DNA of 64,000 bases from the NCBI GenBank assembly GCA_015680685.1, contig MNCI01004660.1, positions 44,141 through 108,140 of the forward strand. The letters run 5' to 3'. The DNA is from Gnetum montanum (taxonomy: Eukaryota > Streptophyta > Gnetopsida > Gnetales > Gnetaceae). Below are positions 35,176 to 47,475 of this stretch, one piece after another. The notes below the pieces were generated by a model. That model saw only the letters and a program-made list of their open reading frames with translations. It searched no databases and was not told where the DNA came from. The number at the start of each line of letters is the position of its first letter. The first letter of the stretch is position 1. The translations under genes were made by a program, and so were the position numbers.

Positions 35176-35559
35176 TTGTACAAACAAGTAGTAACAACCT
35201 TGGATCAACAAAATCAACCCTTGGAAGATCAAAATGCTAATCATTATGTTGGGGTTATTGAGGTTGAGTGCACTGAACATGTTGAAAATGACTATGTGAG
35301 TGGAACTACAAAAAATTCTATCTCTTATGCAGATCCCATCCAATGCAATCAAAGTTCTAGAGAAGGTGAAAAAAGCTATGGAGACACCTTGCCTTATGAA
35401 CAACACGATGGATTTTATCTAAGTGATCCAACACCATTAGGTGAAGACAAAGATATAAATAAAACCCTACCTGTTAAAACATTTGAAGGTGTGCTAAATT
35501 TTAACGACACATCCATGGAACATTCTCCTAGAAAAGCTATAATCGATGACCCACCATGA
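35176..35559 (+). pseudogene. Athila-like pol spacer after protease
   Basis: Open frame of 127 codons rich in Asp, Glu and Asn (QNQPLEDQNANHYVGVIEVE), in the place where pol would lead to reverse transcriptase. No RT motif appears. It ends just before an internal deletion. Confidence 0.6.
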
Positions 35560-35615
35560 CCTAGACCTATCATTGAAACTTATAATAAAGAAAAATTTAT
35601 AGAAAATAATTAAGC

Positions 35616-35933
35616 AAGATAAAAGTAGGTCTTGATTTTCATAATCTTAAGCATCAACCAATTGTCAAGAGATGGTTTGATAAAAAACATGTAGCTAAAA
35701 ATTTTCAAGTAGGTGATCTAGTCCTTAAGAGAGATAGAGCGTCTAGTCAAACTGGCCCTCAAACTAAGTTTTCACCTATGTGGTCAGGTCCATTCCAAAT
35801 TGGAGACATCACTGCTTCAAATGTGTTCAAGATTGCTGATTTGCAAGGACATAGGTTGAATAAGAATTTTAATGCATTTCATTTGAAGAATTTCTACTTA
35901 GGTACCCCACATGGGCACTTTGTGATTTCCTGA
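35616..35933 (+). pseudogene. Athila/Tat-like integrase C-terminal tail
   Basis: Open frame of 105 codons matching the end of Tat/Athila integrases: IVKRWFDKKHVAKNFQVGD, LVLKRDRASSQTGPQTKF, MWSGPFQIGD and an FHLKNFYLG end. RT, RNase H and the catalytic integrase core, about 3 kb, are deleted between 35559 and 35616. The frame ends with a TGA formed by the junction to the copy C NPF sequence. Confidence 0.85.
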
Positions 35934-36025
35934 ATCTCCTCCATTTCCTCTTCTGGGTGCACTGGTTCTAGAAATCTTGTCCTGTCACAGCACCTACATC
36001 GTCGACGTCCTCTACTGGACTGTAG
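35925..36025 (+). pseudogene. NPF transporter 3' stub, copy C
   Basis: The last codons of the NPF gene only: FLNLLHFLFWVHWF, TAG, then KSCPVTAPTSSTSSTGL and TAG at 36023-36025. Everything upstream is replaced by the Athila-like integrase tail. Confidence 0.85.
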
Positions 36026-37758
36026 CCTCAGACTCAGCCTTCACCTTAGCCTTAGCCTTATCCTTAACCTTAGCCTTGCGTTGCCTTGCCTTTATTTCTG
36101 AGTCTAAAGCCAAGTAAGCCTAAGTCTGATCATAGCTATACTGTAACAAAAGTGTTATTATCCTCCTGGTTTTGTCTCACACCATCATCTCTGAAATTTG
36201 GGTCAATGTGTGCTTGAATTTTTTTTGCTTTTTCAGAAAACCTCATATGGGAATTGCCATATGTATTGTGCATGCCAATTGATCAATGATGGGAAGAAGC
36301 ATGACTCATGAAACCCAACATGGAATGTTAATTATTGGGGAGCGCCAGTGGCGTGACACAGGGAGGCAGCGGGGTCACTCGATGTGGAAGAAGGAGAATA
36401 CTACGCTGTCGTGGTAGGGTAGACACACGCATAAGAAAAAAGGAAATGTGAATGTTGGAGTTTTACATAGTTAATATGCTTTGTGTACGCGTATGATACT
36501 TTTGTGCTTTTGTGAGTCCTTTTGGGCATCTTATATGTTTTTAAATTCCAATGTTTGCGTTAGCATAGGAAGCACTAGCACTGACTCTACCTCTACCTCT
36601 AGCTCTATTCCTACCGGCAACGGTGGCACATTTCGGTTGCATGAAACATTGAAAGAGAAAAATGAAATGATTAGCATCAACGATGCTTCCATTTTGAGGA
36701 GTAGCAGTAGTAGCACTCCTTTGCCAGCATGGAATCAAGGACCATGGGCACCCCCATCTTTCTTCTTCTTCTTCTTCTGATATAACATCAGCATCCATTC
36801 TATCATGGGCAGCGCCAACAGCCTTGTTATTCCTTGCGTCTTTGGAATATGTATTTGGCTTTGTGGCTTTCTACACACACATGATAAGACTTCATCAGTC
36901 AAGGAAATCTTTATCCTATGTTGTGCTATGCTAGACTGGTCCCTAACAAGCGTGCACGTTCACACGTCTACTGCACACCTTTCTTAAGCACACTTTGTAT
37001 GTTCATAGAATATAAAACCTCCAATATGGCAACACGATGAGAATCAATATGGTCAGGTTTAAAGCAAATTTGGTAAGGCCGAGGTTAATTCGAATGGCGC
37101 ATGTAACCATAACTTTACAGAGCATGGTCATAATATGCATGCTGTGCTTTGGTCTGGAGATTCTAAGAAGTTTGTTTAAACCTAAGTGTAATTTATTTAT
37201 GTGGAGCTAATCATTAGTAATAACCAAGGACTAAATCTTGTAATGTTAAATATTATTTGGTTGGCTGATCAATCTTGTAATGATCCTATATCTAATGATA
37301 TAGATACTAAAATTTCAAAACTAGGCATAGGCCATTTTACATTAGAGGCAAAGATGGAAATATACTTAAAATAATTTCAAAGTATAATAGTAGAGGAGCA
37401 CCAAAGAGAGGTGAAATTCCAACATAACATAATAGGAATGCTTCACTAATTTTAGGAATACCCTTTTAGGTATTCATCTTACAACCAATCTTGAAAGAGC
37501 TCCCTTCTAAGATAGGAAAATAATAACACATTACCCTTTTAGCTTTTTAAGAAAAAAATAAGAGGCATATAGTCAAGGCAAAAAATGAAGCATGATGTTA
37601 ACTAGAGCACCCAAAGGGAAAACATTAATTAGAGAATTTACAGTGAACCACATTACATTGAAATTTCCAAAAGGTATAAAAAAAGGAAACAAAAACAACT
37701 CCAACTACCTATCTGGGGCAGCCTCTATTCTATGGAAAGAAATCAACTAACACTTGGT
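36026..37758. other. 3' flank of NPF copy C
   Basis: Counterpart of 671-2186 and 23359-25085. It contains the serine-rich frame (36481-36780) and, on the minus strand, MDADVISEEEEEERWG (from 36798) with an Arg/Ala/Ser-rich continuation. No product recognised. Confidence 0.5.
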
Positions 37759-39265
37759 AGGGAGTGTTAGGAGAGATGCAAAAGAAGTTGGCCTCTTGGA
37801 GAGATATATTTTTATCTTCTACAAATAAGCTAACTTTGCTTAAATCTATCCTCAAACATTCTCATTTATAGTGCACTAATTTTTAGTTTCCCAGCCCAAT
37901 TTGTATCACAAGTCAATTAGATTATGGAGCATCATTGATTTCATTTGATTTCTTGGGATAAGGTGGCTATCCTAGTTCATGCAAGTGGTTGTGGGCTTTG
38001 AGATTTTAGGAGGTAGGCTTGTATTCTAGCTGCTAAGTTGGATTGGGAGGTTTGGTCTCAAGTAAACAAGCCTTGCGTCAATTTTCTTCAAATGTGCTAT
38101 CCTAATTTGTTAAAGCCTTGAAGATATAGAAAACCATTAAGAAAGGATGGACTTTGTTTCAAGTCGCTTAGGCATTAGGAATTTGGGGAAGGAGACATTC
38201 TGGTGGAAGGCCTTCTAATAGAACAAGCTTATCACAAAATGATTGAGCAAGTTTTTTCTAAAGTAGTCATCCTATTGTACAAAGGTCCAAGAGCACAAGT
38301 ACAGGATTGGTTCAATAGGGGGTAGTGGAGAACTCCATCAATCTTTCACAATCATAATAGACATGGCCAATTCACCAAATTGTAAATATCCTTTAAAGAC
38401 ATAGCCCCTCTAATTTAGCCCATGAAGATACCTTGCATTTTACTTTGACAAACGGGAGACAATTAGACTCATATCTTTATATGCAATCCTTTGCCAAAGT
38501 AAGGGGATGGGACCTTATTTGAAGGTTGCATTGTTGATCAAAGATGAGGTTTTTTGCTTGGTTGTTGGCTCATCATGGAATGCTCACTTAGGAAAAAATC
38601 TAGTAATGGGGTTTTTCCATGGCCTGCTAGTGTATCCTTTGCTATAAGAAGATTGAAACTACAAAACACATTTTCACAAAATGTCTATTTACAAAGGTTG
38701 TAGGTTGATTTATGTGCATGTGGACTAGGATCCTATGGGATCAATGTTAGGCAATGATTAGAGAAGGGCCCATCATTCAAAGCCACTTACATGAGATTTC
38801 GTTATGGGTGGAGGTTGCCTAGGAGATTTGGATCAAGTGCAATGTTAACACATTTCATGCAAACTATGTAAACTCTCCCTATAAATGTATCTCGAAAGAA
38901 TTCACCAGCTTTCACTTATGGAAAAACATCCATGAATGCACAATGACAGTGCTTAATGCTTGTGACTTCTTGTGAAATGAGCTAATATGGCACTTGTAAA
39001 CTATGTGTTCTTTTGCTTTTCCAAATATGAATACCCCTTATTTTAAATGAACTTTCTTATGTAACACATTATTATTTTTTGGTTCTTAGTTACAATTCCC
39101 TATAGGAATGCCTATGGCTTTTTAATTAGTCTAAGTGTTCATTTGTTTTGCTGGAGGATCTTCTACACCCCACCCCCCNNNNNNNNNNNNGATATTGCTA
39201 TTGTAATTGTTGATTTGAGGGTTCATCCCTCTTCTTATATAAATGACTAGACTTTCCCTTAAAAA
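37759..39265 (+). pseudogene. LINE remnant, copy C, with assembly gap
   Basis: Third copy of the decayed LINE RT C-terminus and zf-RVT region. It lacks a stretch of about 25 bp near 37925 and about 15 bp near 38110 that A and B keep. A run of 12 N at 39179-39190 follows a C-rich tract. Confidence 0.7.
39179..39190. other. Assembly gap (12 N)
   Basis: Twelve undetermined bases in the LINE 3' end, where copies A and B read CCCCCCATGATGAT. The true gap is probably short. Confidence 0.95.
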
Positions 39266-40417
39266 AATGAACAACTCCAAGAGTGAAGCAAAAATTCTTG
39301 AAGTTAAGGGTTATTACTAAATAAATTTTCCTACAACCTTGTCTTAAAACTATGTAAATATAAGCTACACAAAAACCAATAACTTTGAGCAAGGAGACAA
39401 TTAAAAAAGTAATAGATGAATTAGTCTTCCATATTGCAAAGTATTGCAAAGAGTACATATTGGATCATGAGCAACCAAATGAGAGCAGTAAATGCCAATA
39501 GGAAAACCTTACTAAATTAAATACTATTAAAAATATTTAATTTTTTAAGGAGTGGAAACATTCTATATCTTTTAAATCAAGTGCTTCCATAATTGCATGT
39601 TATAGCTAACATTCCATAGATAATTGAATCTTTGCCAAATCATAATAATCCTAGCCCCTCCCAAGACTCCACCTTGGTGACATGAGCATTGAGGCTCTAG
39701 GTGATGATCCTTGGTAAAATGCTAGCATTAAAACTAATAATAGTACAATAAAACTGGGGTTGAATTGAAAAAATTGAGTGATTATTGAGTGATTAAAATT
39801 TTTTCTAATATATGCAAAAAAATCTAAACAATTAAACTATTTAAAGCCATTAATGTCATAGAGAATATGGCACTCAAACTAAGTAATTAATCATTTGTAC
39901 ATACTAAAGGATGAAAGAAAGGTAAGCCCAAGTTTACACTATACACAATAAAGGAATTATGCTTAATAACCCATGGTTCATTATTAATCGGAAGCCACTA
40001 AGGAGATAATTTATTAAGCATTGAAGTAGGAGCTATGAAAGTGTTCAAGATCCAAATATTACTAATAAATCTCTAAGTCTTCTAAATGTATTTTATGATA
40101 ATAAAGTTTTTCAAGTCATAAGACCTAAGCTAGAGCTTAGGCACAAGCATTCAAAAGAGGTTAAACTTTTGTTCATTAACCAATCCTCATAGGACCCTAC
40201 CTTGGTAGGATGAGCATTGAACCTCTAGGTGATGATCTTTTTTATAAATAATGAGGTGTTATCCTAGTGGTAAGACTCTTAATTTGAAAGCTCCAAATTA
40301 TAAATATCTTAGGGTGTGCCAATGTTTTAATTATTTTAGGTTCAAACACCCCCTAATGATCCTTTTAAGAACTTGAAATAGTTATAACTTTAAGATAAAA
40401 AATAAATTTAAAAAATG
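39266..40417. other. AT-rich non-coding spacer, copy C
   Basis: Counterpart of 3719-4858, with the two 47-bp motifs (about 39671 and 40193) and a SINE-like repeat at 40250-40354. A short local duplication GAGTGATTATT occurs at about 39775. No gene seen. Confidence 0.6.
40250..40354 (+). repeat. SINE-like repeat, copy C unit 1
   Basis: Counterpart of 4690-4795 and 27589-27695. Confidence 0.5.
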
Positions 40418-40422
40418 AGCAT

Positions 40423-41191
40423 TGATGGGACGTGACATCACATGGGCTACAATATTGCATGTCGCTAGTTCTATAAATAAGAGGCAGCTCTCCCTTGTTT
40501 CACCATCTAGATCTAGACCTTAGCCAAAATCTTGCCATTTTCCCATTCTAGAGTTAGAATAATTTCCATGTCCCTGCAATAGGAGTCCGAAAGTGAATGA
40601 ATCTTTATTCGAGCAATTCTGTACCTGAGCAAAAAATTGTGTATGGCAATAAGGATGAAATTTTGGATAAACCTTGTAGCATATTGAATAAGCTAAATAG
40701 GACTTTAATTATTGTTAATTGTTTAAATGAATTCTTAAGGACTTAATCTCTCTCAACCCTCAACTCTCATAGTTAAGTGCATTCAGTAAGACTGCTTCGA
40801 GCATGTCCGTTATGCTTGGTAATTCTAGTAATGAATAGCGTTTGGAAATCCTAGTAGTGTTTCATTCATTTAGGGTGTGAATGGCAAGTGGGAATGGATA
40901 CTGATGCTAGGAAAATTAGAGCTTAGTTAGTGAAAGTTAGTTACTTAGTTTCTTCACCCTTTCCTCTCTTAGCGTAGGCGATAAAAACATAAAAGATATA
41001 AAAATCACATGCCCCAAGATTACTTAATCATACAACCATGAAAAATACAAGTAAGCTTGGGAGGACAACGATTGATTAACCTTAGGTGTTACATAAGGCG
41101 TATAGGCACTTAGTCTGTGGAGTTCGACCGGATCACGCATGTAATGCTCGTATTCGTATGGTTGAGTGTAGGGGTACCTCGCCACTCATCA
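40423..41191 (+). repeat. Gypsy element 1, 5' LTR
   Basis: TGATGGGACGTGACATCACA...CCACTCATCA; TATA-like TATAAATAAGAGGC near 40474. The 3' LTR differs at many positions. Confidence 0.9.
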
Positions 41192-41192
41192 T

Positions 41193-41210
41193 TGGCGTTG
41201 TTGCCAGGGA
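41193..41210 (+). other. Gypsy element 1 primer-binding site
   Basis: TGGCGTTGTTGCCAGGGA, close to the tRNA-Asp-type primer site, one base after the LTR. Confidence 0.85.
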
Positions 41211-41710
41211 CTAAGTTGTTTGTGCACTGAGTAGAACATAGGAAATCATCCACATCATTGGAAAGCTTAAATGAACCCTTAGGGTTAATCAGAAGAAAAT
41301 TTAAACAATGGTCAATAGCACACCGACAAGATAAACATGTCTTCTTCTTCTCACAAAAGCACTTCACCACCTGGTATCACACAAGAGATAGTTGGCAGCA
41401 CAACACACATAACCAAAATTTACAATTCCCTCAATAATTTAGTGTGGTATATACTCACCACGATGAGTATATACCTAACTTTACCTTTGTCTTCCATCAA
41501 GACAAGCAATTGCGATGGAGAGACTTGGAGGGTAACATAGTGATGCCTCCAAACAGAGCTGCTCCCAACATGCTCCTTCGTGCCCTTGCACAAATTGACA
41601 TGTCATAATTATACATTGAGTACATTGCATGTGATTACAACATAGGGGAATACCATCCCATAGAAGCGCAACGTCAACAGGATTCACGGTAGGAGAGTTA
41701 CCACATATCG

Positions 41711-42783
41711 TTGAAGGCTAAAGGGCTCCAGCCACACATCCTAAGCAAAATCGGAGATGGTGAACCAATTATAACCAGTTCTACATCATATGATGTTTTC
41801 CCTTCTAACAATGGTGAGGAGGTGGGGTATCAGAACCTACACTCCACAATTCATAACCCTGGTTCTGATCCCCATGTACACCAAGTGTTCAATGAGGGAA
41901 CAAAAACCCATGACAAGGTCGGGCATTTGGATCGTCATCATAATTGGGGCCGTAACCACCAAAGAAAAGGTAAGAAACATTGTCATGGCAATGGTTCCCC
42001 TTTTTCTTCACCTCCATCGCATCAATCACCCTCTCCTTCCACATCAGGATGCAGTCACAAAGAGCACAACCATGAGGATAAAGGTAAGCATAATGAGAAC
42101 CCTTGACGAGAGAGTCGAGAGCGAGGACAAGGGAATTTGAGAGAATTAAGGCATGGTAGAAGGAAAAGTAGGGAACCACGTAGGCATCATAGACGCCATG
42201 AAACAAATGACAATGATGAACCCCTACTTGCAACCTAAAGTATGTTAGATATTACGAAGGCTATGAGGATACCTACAAGGCACCAGAAAGATAGCCGGAT
42301 CAAGAGACTAGACATGAATAATATCCCCCTATTTGAGGAGGGATACAACGCTAATCCGCAAACCACTTACAAGAATTTCACAATGCCAGTGCCTTGCAAA
42401 ATATTGAAAATGAGTGGAAAAATATTGAAAGAGTTGGTGAATAGAAAAACCTTGCCAGTTCAAAAGTTGACAACTGAAGTATCGGCTAAGGTAGATTAAA
42501 TGTGGGACTCCTTAGACAGTAGATTCAAAACCGTTCTAAAAATTATAGAGGATTATAAGGAGCAAAGTAGTGACCATGATAAGAAAAAGAGAAGAGATTC
42601 AGACCATGCATGTAACAAGGATAAGGGAAGAATGGCTATCACTGAAGAGGTTGTGGATTTGGATACAGACAATGACGATGGATGTAAAATATACCAATAT
42701 GACCATCCTAAGGGATGTTGCCCAATAATCTCACATCTGCAAGAGTCTGGGGTGTATGCACTCAACCCAAGACTTAACAAATG
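41711..42783 (+). pseudogene. Gypsy element 1 gag
   Basis: Broken gag in several frames. The N-terminal low-complexity part contains NLHSTIHNPGSDPHVHQVF and a His/Ser/Pro-rich stretch; the core has RIKRLDMNNIPLFEEGYNAN. The central capsid part present in element 3 (ESWYWSLEL) is missing, so about 100 codons seem deleted near 42400. The end has DSDHACNKDKGRMAITEE and CCPIISHLQESGVYALNP. No open frame exceeds 131 codons. Confidence 0.8.
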
Positions 42784-43368
42784 ACAAGCACCCCATCGGT
42801 TATCTTATCCCAAAGGTAACTTGAGGCAGTTCCATCAACCATTAACATATTATCCAAGTGGAACTCACATACAACCTATGGAGCAACATCAACAGTGGCA
42901 ATACCCATAGTCATGGGGGATTCCACCACCTAGGAAACAATACCCTTACCAGCAACTAGATCCATATGCTTATTATGTGCAGCAGCCAATTTCTCCAAGT
43001 GACTCTGTTAGTCACACGAACCCACAATGTCACTACCAAGTTTGGGAGTATTTTAGGACTCCCCCTCCTAGAAAAGACACCCCACATGCATACCATCCTC
43101 TAAATCCATCTACATCTTTTACATCGATAGTTCCACTACCACCTACTCCAACAATGCATGGGGAACTCCCCATTCAACTGTAGCAATGTAATGCTATGAG
43201 AGCTATAATCCTTTAACCCACTATTGGTTTTAACAACCGTACAAATAAAAGACCTTTCTTTAGAACCAACAGTCCAAACAAGCTCTCACAACCACAAGCG
43301 ATTGAGTCTATGACCACTCCTCCATCAAGTAAGGCTTTGGTGCTTCCTTCAATCAACAACAGAGCTCA

Positions 43369-44211
43369 ATGCACATGGTTATGTTAACACATACCATCAC
43401 TGACTTGATAAAAGTGGGCCACCTTCCCAGGAAATTATCTGACCCCAGAAGTCCCTTAATCTACCTCCAAGTCATTGGGAATGAACCTCGTAAGGCTCTT
43501 CTTAACTCAGGTTCTGGAGTCAACTTAATATCACAAGAAATGTATAAAGCTTGGAACCTGCCTCCACTAAAGAAGAGCAATACTCAATTAGAGCTGGTTG
43601 ACTAGTCCATCATTGTCCCCTTGGGACTTGTGGAGGACGTCATTACCACTGTGTGTGATTGGTCATACCCAGCTGATTTCCTAGTGATAGACGTCAACAA
43701 TAACAAAGGGGAATTTCCAATTATAATGGGGAGTACATGGCTAAGTACCATAAATGCATACCTAGGAATCCATGATCTTTCCCTAGAAATATCTAAGGAA
43801 AACTCTTATGGAAAGATCAAGAAGAAGAAAGTTCCATGCATCACATGTAGTGATATAGAGGGTGATGATGTAGAGGAGTGCTTAGCATTTCCTGTATGCA
43901 ATTGGTGTGCCCAAGAGACTAACATACAAAAGTGCATGTATGTAGCAACCACACAACAAGAAAACACCCAATGGTTGATAGCTAATAAAGAGAGCAACTC
44001 ACCAACATGCATGGAACTAATTGGGGGAACAACTTGCACTCACATTGAAAGCATAGATATACTAGAGCATGAGCGTCGCCAACTTCCAACCCTTAACCTG
44101 AAAACATCAATTGGAAGAAGTTGGACACTTCTAAAAAATTCAAACAAACACTCATTATTTCAGATCTCTCCCTTTCAAGTCAGTCATGGGGGAGATGGCC
44201 ACCTATGCTGA
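43369..44211 (+). pseudogene. Gypsy element 1 protease region
   Basis: Two adjoining blocks in one frame, separated by TAG at 43603-43605. Retroviral-type aspartic protease with NEPRKALLNSGSGVNLISQ; the catalytic DSG is NSG here, so it should be inactive. Then VEDVITTVCDWSYPADFLVI and FPIIMGSTWLSTINA. A Cys-rich tail and VSHGGDGHLC end the frame, where the 3' region shared with gypsy element 2 begins. Confidence 0.85.
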
Positions 44212-46085
44212 TCATTTGAGGCCCTCAGTTCCTTTTTATGTTTTTGTTTTACACATTTTTGTTTTACAAATTTCTTTAACTTTTCTTATTTTTATTTTAC
44301 AACATTGTTCATACTTTTTTGTTTATTTTTTTTGTGTGTGTATTTATCCATTTTGTTAAGTTTTTCACCTAATAGGTGCTTCTGATGATGGTATGAACTG
44401 TATTCTCTTGATTGTTAACGTTTAGTTTTTACCTTTAAGTTACAATGTTGATACTAAGGTATGGTTCTTTTGATATAGTAGGCAATGAGTCCACATCACC
44501 CACACATCCATAAATCTCTATGGTCTCTCTTGGGCTTGGAAATGTACAGTCCCTTTCCCAATAATAAGAACTATCAATGAATCGGTAACTAGATATTTCT
44601 CAAACTAAGGAAGGACTCAAGGATTGAAAAGGGTGTGACTTCAAGGGGATTTTATGCATTTGTGCTAGCCATTATCTTGGGTGCTTGGATGTTTTCTTCT
44701 TGAGTTTTCCTACTATTCTAATGTTGCCACCTCATTGGGACGTTGATCAAAATAAAAATAACAAAGTCTTTGCATGGTGTGGTTCTCACGTATAAATAAA
44801 AAAAAAGTGAGAATTCAAAGCACACCCCTTAGAAAAAATAATCATTTTGGCTACAAGAACTAGTTATGGAACTAAAATAAACATGTTCCCTCTAACTAGG
44901 GCCCTTCTCGCTTCCTACTTTCTCCTCTTTCGTTTCGTTGGAATGGTGGTGGCTCTTTGGTGGAAGCATTCCTGTTACTTCAAGTGGATGGATGGGCTGA
45001 ATGTATTAATGTAAAGTCACTGAATGTGGGTTGTTTGAGGTTGGATTTGGAATGGGATCTACTAATTCACATTAATCATTAAATACACAAGGGGCTGTAC
45101 ATCACCTTGTTCTTAAGACTCCATTCCATTCTCTTCTTTCCATTGTTCTTTCTCCATTATTCACCTCATTGCCAGTTGTATCAGTAGTGTATATTTTGGT
45201 TGAAATGTTTTTTTATTTTTGGTAAATTCTTGTGGTTAAGACTTTAACTCTTACTTCCAAATGACATTTTTAGAGCCCACAGACTCTTTGAATGTGGGTT
45301 TGTCAAGGCATTAAGGGCATGAGCCTGCTTTGGGGAGGACACACTGGGAGTACCATTTGGTGTACTAGTTAAATTCTTTCCCTTAACATTTTTGCAATCA
45401 ATTTCTATTTTATTCATTTTCATCTCTGACATCATTTCATCGACATTACAGTTGTCTCTTTTTCTCCATCTTTCTTATTCCTTATCTTTTTCCATTCACT
45501 CGCTACTAGAGGTTCAAGATTAGTCATGGGGGTATGGGTGCAATTTTTTTGATTTTCTCCTAACCCCTACACCTTGGATAGTCACCATTATTATATCTCC
45601 AGATCTACATCAGCCATATCACAACTCAGCCAATGGACCTTACAATGAGACAAGGTATTAAATGAATTGCGATTCAATTACCCTTGATAATATGCAACTT
45701 TGTTGTGTGTGTGCATGGAAATTGTACAACAACAAATTGGATCTGGAAGAAACACTTGGAATGGATCAGTGCTAAAGCAAATATACAAGGAACAAGATTG
45801 ATGGCACGCTTACGGATGGACAACGAAAGGTGAAATCTTGGCATTGGTAGCCACAGACTTCTTCTCTCTTCTCTCTTATTTTTTAGTTGCCAAATAAGGC
45901 CTAATGTCAAATGTGTAAAGTGTTCACTTTTGTTGTCGTGAACACTAATTTTGTGATGCTTTGTAATGATGATCTGTTCACATGTCATCCCATTCACCAT
46001 TAGTTCCATTCAAGTCAATAATCCCATACCTTCCCAATATTTTATAAGGAACTCGAGGATGGGTTTTTATTTAGTCATGGGGGAA
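44212..46085 (+). other. Gypsy element 1, 3' non-coding region and polypurine tract
   Basis: T-rich sequence homologous to the 3' region of gypsy element 2 (48270-50200, reversed); both share a start AGTCATGGGGGAGATGG. No gene seen. It ends with the purine-rich GTCATGGGGGAA (46074-46085) before the 3' LTR. Confidence 0.7.
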
Positions 46086-46856
46086 TGATGGGACACGACA
46101 TCACATGGGCCATGATATCACAGTCCATTGCCAGTTCCATAAATAACCGATGGCTCTTCCTTGTTTCACCATCTAAATCTAGACCTTAGCCAAAGTCTTG
46201 TCATTTTTCCATTCGAGAGTTAGAATAATTTCCATGTACCCATAGTAGGAGTCTGAAAGTGAATGGATCTTTATTCAAGCAATTCTGTACCTAATCACAC
46301 AATTTTGTATGGCAATAAAGATGAAATTTTGGATAAACCTTGTAGCATATGGACTAAGCTAAAGGATTTTAATTATTGTTAATTTTTTAAATGCTTTCTT
46401 AAGAACTTTATCTCTCTCAACCCTCACCTCTCATAGTTAAGTGCATTCAATACGAATGCTTCAAGCACATGCATTACGCTTGGTAATCCCAATAACGAAT
46501 AGCGTTTGGTAATCCTAGTAGCATTGCATTGGTTTAGGGTGTGAATAGTAAGTGGAAGCAGATACTGATGCTAGGATGATTAGAGCTTAGTTAGTCAAAG
46601 TTAGTTACTTAGTTTCTTCACCCTTTCCTCTCTTCACATAGGCGAAAAAAACATAAAAGATATAAAAATCACATGCCTCAAGCTTCCTTAACCATACAAC
46701 CATGAAAAATACAAGTAAGATTGGGAGGAAAATGATTGATTAACCTTAGGTGTTCCATAAGGCATGTAGGCACTTAGTCTATGGAGTTAGACCAGATCAC
46801 ACGTGTAACGCTTGTATTCGTATGGTTGAGTGTAGGGGGTACCTCGCCACTTATCA
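46086..46856 (+). repeat. Gypsy element 1, 3' LTR
   Basis: TGATGGGACACGACATCACA...CCACTTATCA, 771 bp, followed by AGCAT. Confidence 0.9.
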
Positions 46857-46999
46857 AGCATGTTTGAATAACTATAGGCTTACACATCTAGATGTGCTTA
46901 TGGAAAAAAAAAATTCGAAGACTCCATACCAATTAAGCACTTTATCATTCACTTAGCACATAAGATAATACATACCCTATTTATAATAATTCACCAAAA

Positions 47000-47144
47000 A
47001 CAATGATATGTTAGTCTAGTGGTATGGATCCTAACTTAATAACCCCAAGTCACAAGTTTGATTCTACTAGATAGCACCAAGATATAAACTTCTATAAATC
47101 TTGGGATGTACCTATGTTTCAATTATTTCAGGTTCTAACACCCT
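47000..47144 (+). repeat. SINE-like repeat, copy C unit 2
   Basis: Counterpart of 5766-5910, with A box TAGTCTAGTGG and B box GTTTGATTC both kept. Confidence 0.6.
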
Positions 47145-47475
47145 ATATTAATTCACCAAAGCCTAAGCCACCATCCTCTTATGACAAAAGCCTATTTTAT
47201 AGTGGCTAATAGTCCAAAAAACAATTCACAAGTTATTTAATGTGATGATATGCAACAACACTATGAGCCCAATATGAAAAATAGTACACAAGTTGCTTGA
47301 TGATATGCTAAGTCTTTTTTACCTTATTGACTTCAACATCCCATAAATTTTTTAAGGATCCAATAAAGAAAATAGAAAAGCTTAAGAAGTAGAAGATATT
47401 TAATTTTTTTTGAAAATTCTAAGATTTAAAATAGACCATCTTGAAACCCCTTATTATAAAAAATGAAAATTTAAT

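Larger units (their letters stand above)
40418..46861 (+). mobile_element. Gypsy element 1, complete outline but lacking RT-RH-IN
   Basis: 5' LTR 40423-41191, primer site, gag, protease, 3' non-coding region, polypurine tract and 3' LTR 46086-46856. AGCAT flanks at 40418-40422 and 46857-46861. Length 6434 bp. Between protease and the 3' region there is no reverse transcriptase, RNase H or integrase, so it could only have moved with enzymes from a relative such as the element at 47476-57353. Confidence 0.9.

Noticed and set aside
44194-44360. Hydrophobic frame of about 55 codons after the gypsy element 1 protease
   Set aside because: Encoded by a T-rich 3' region, low complexity, with no conserved partner in element 2.
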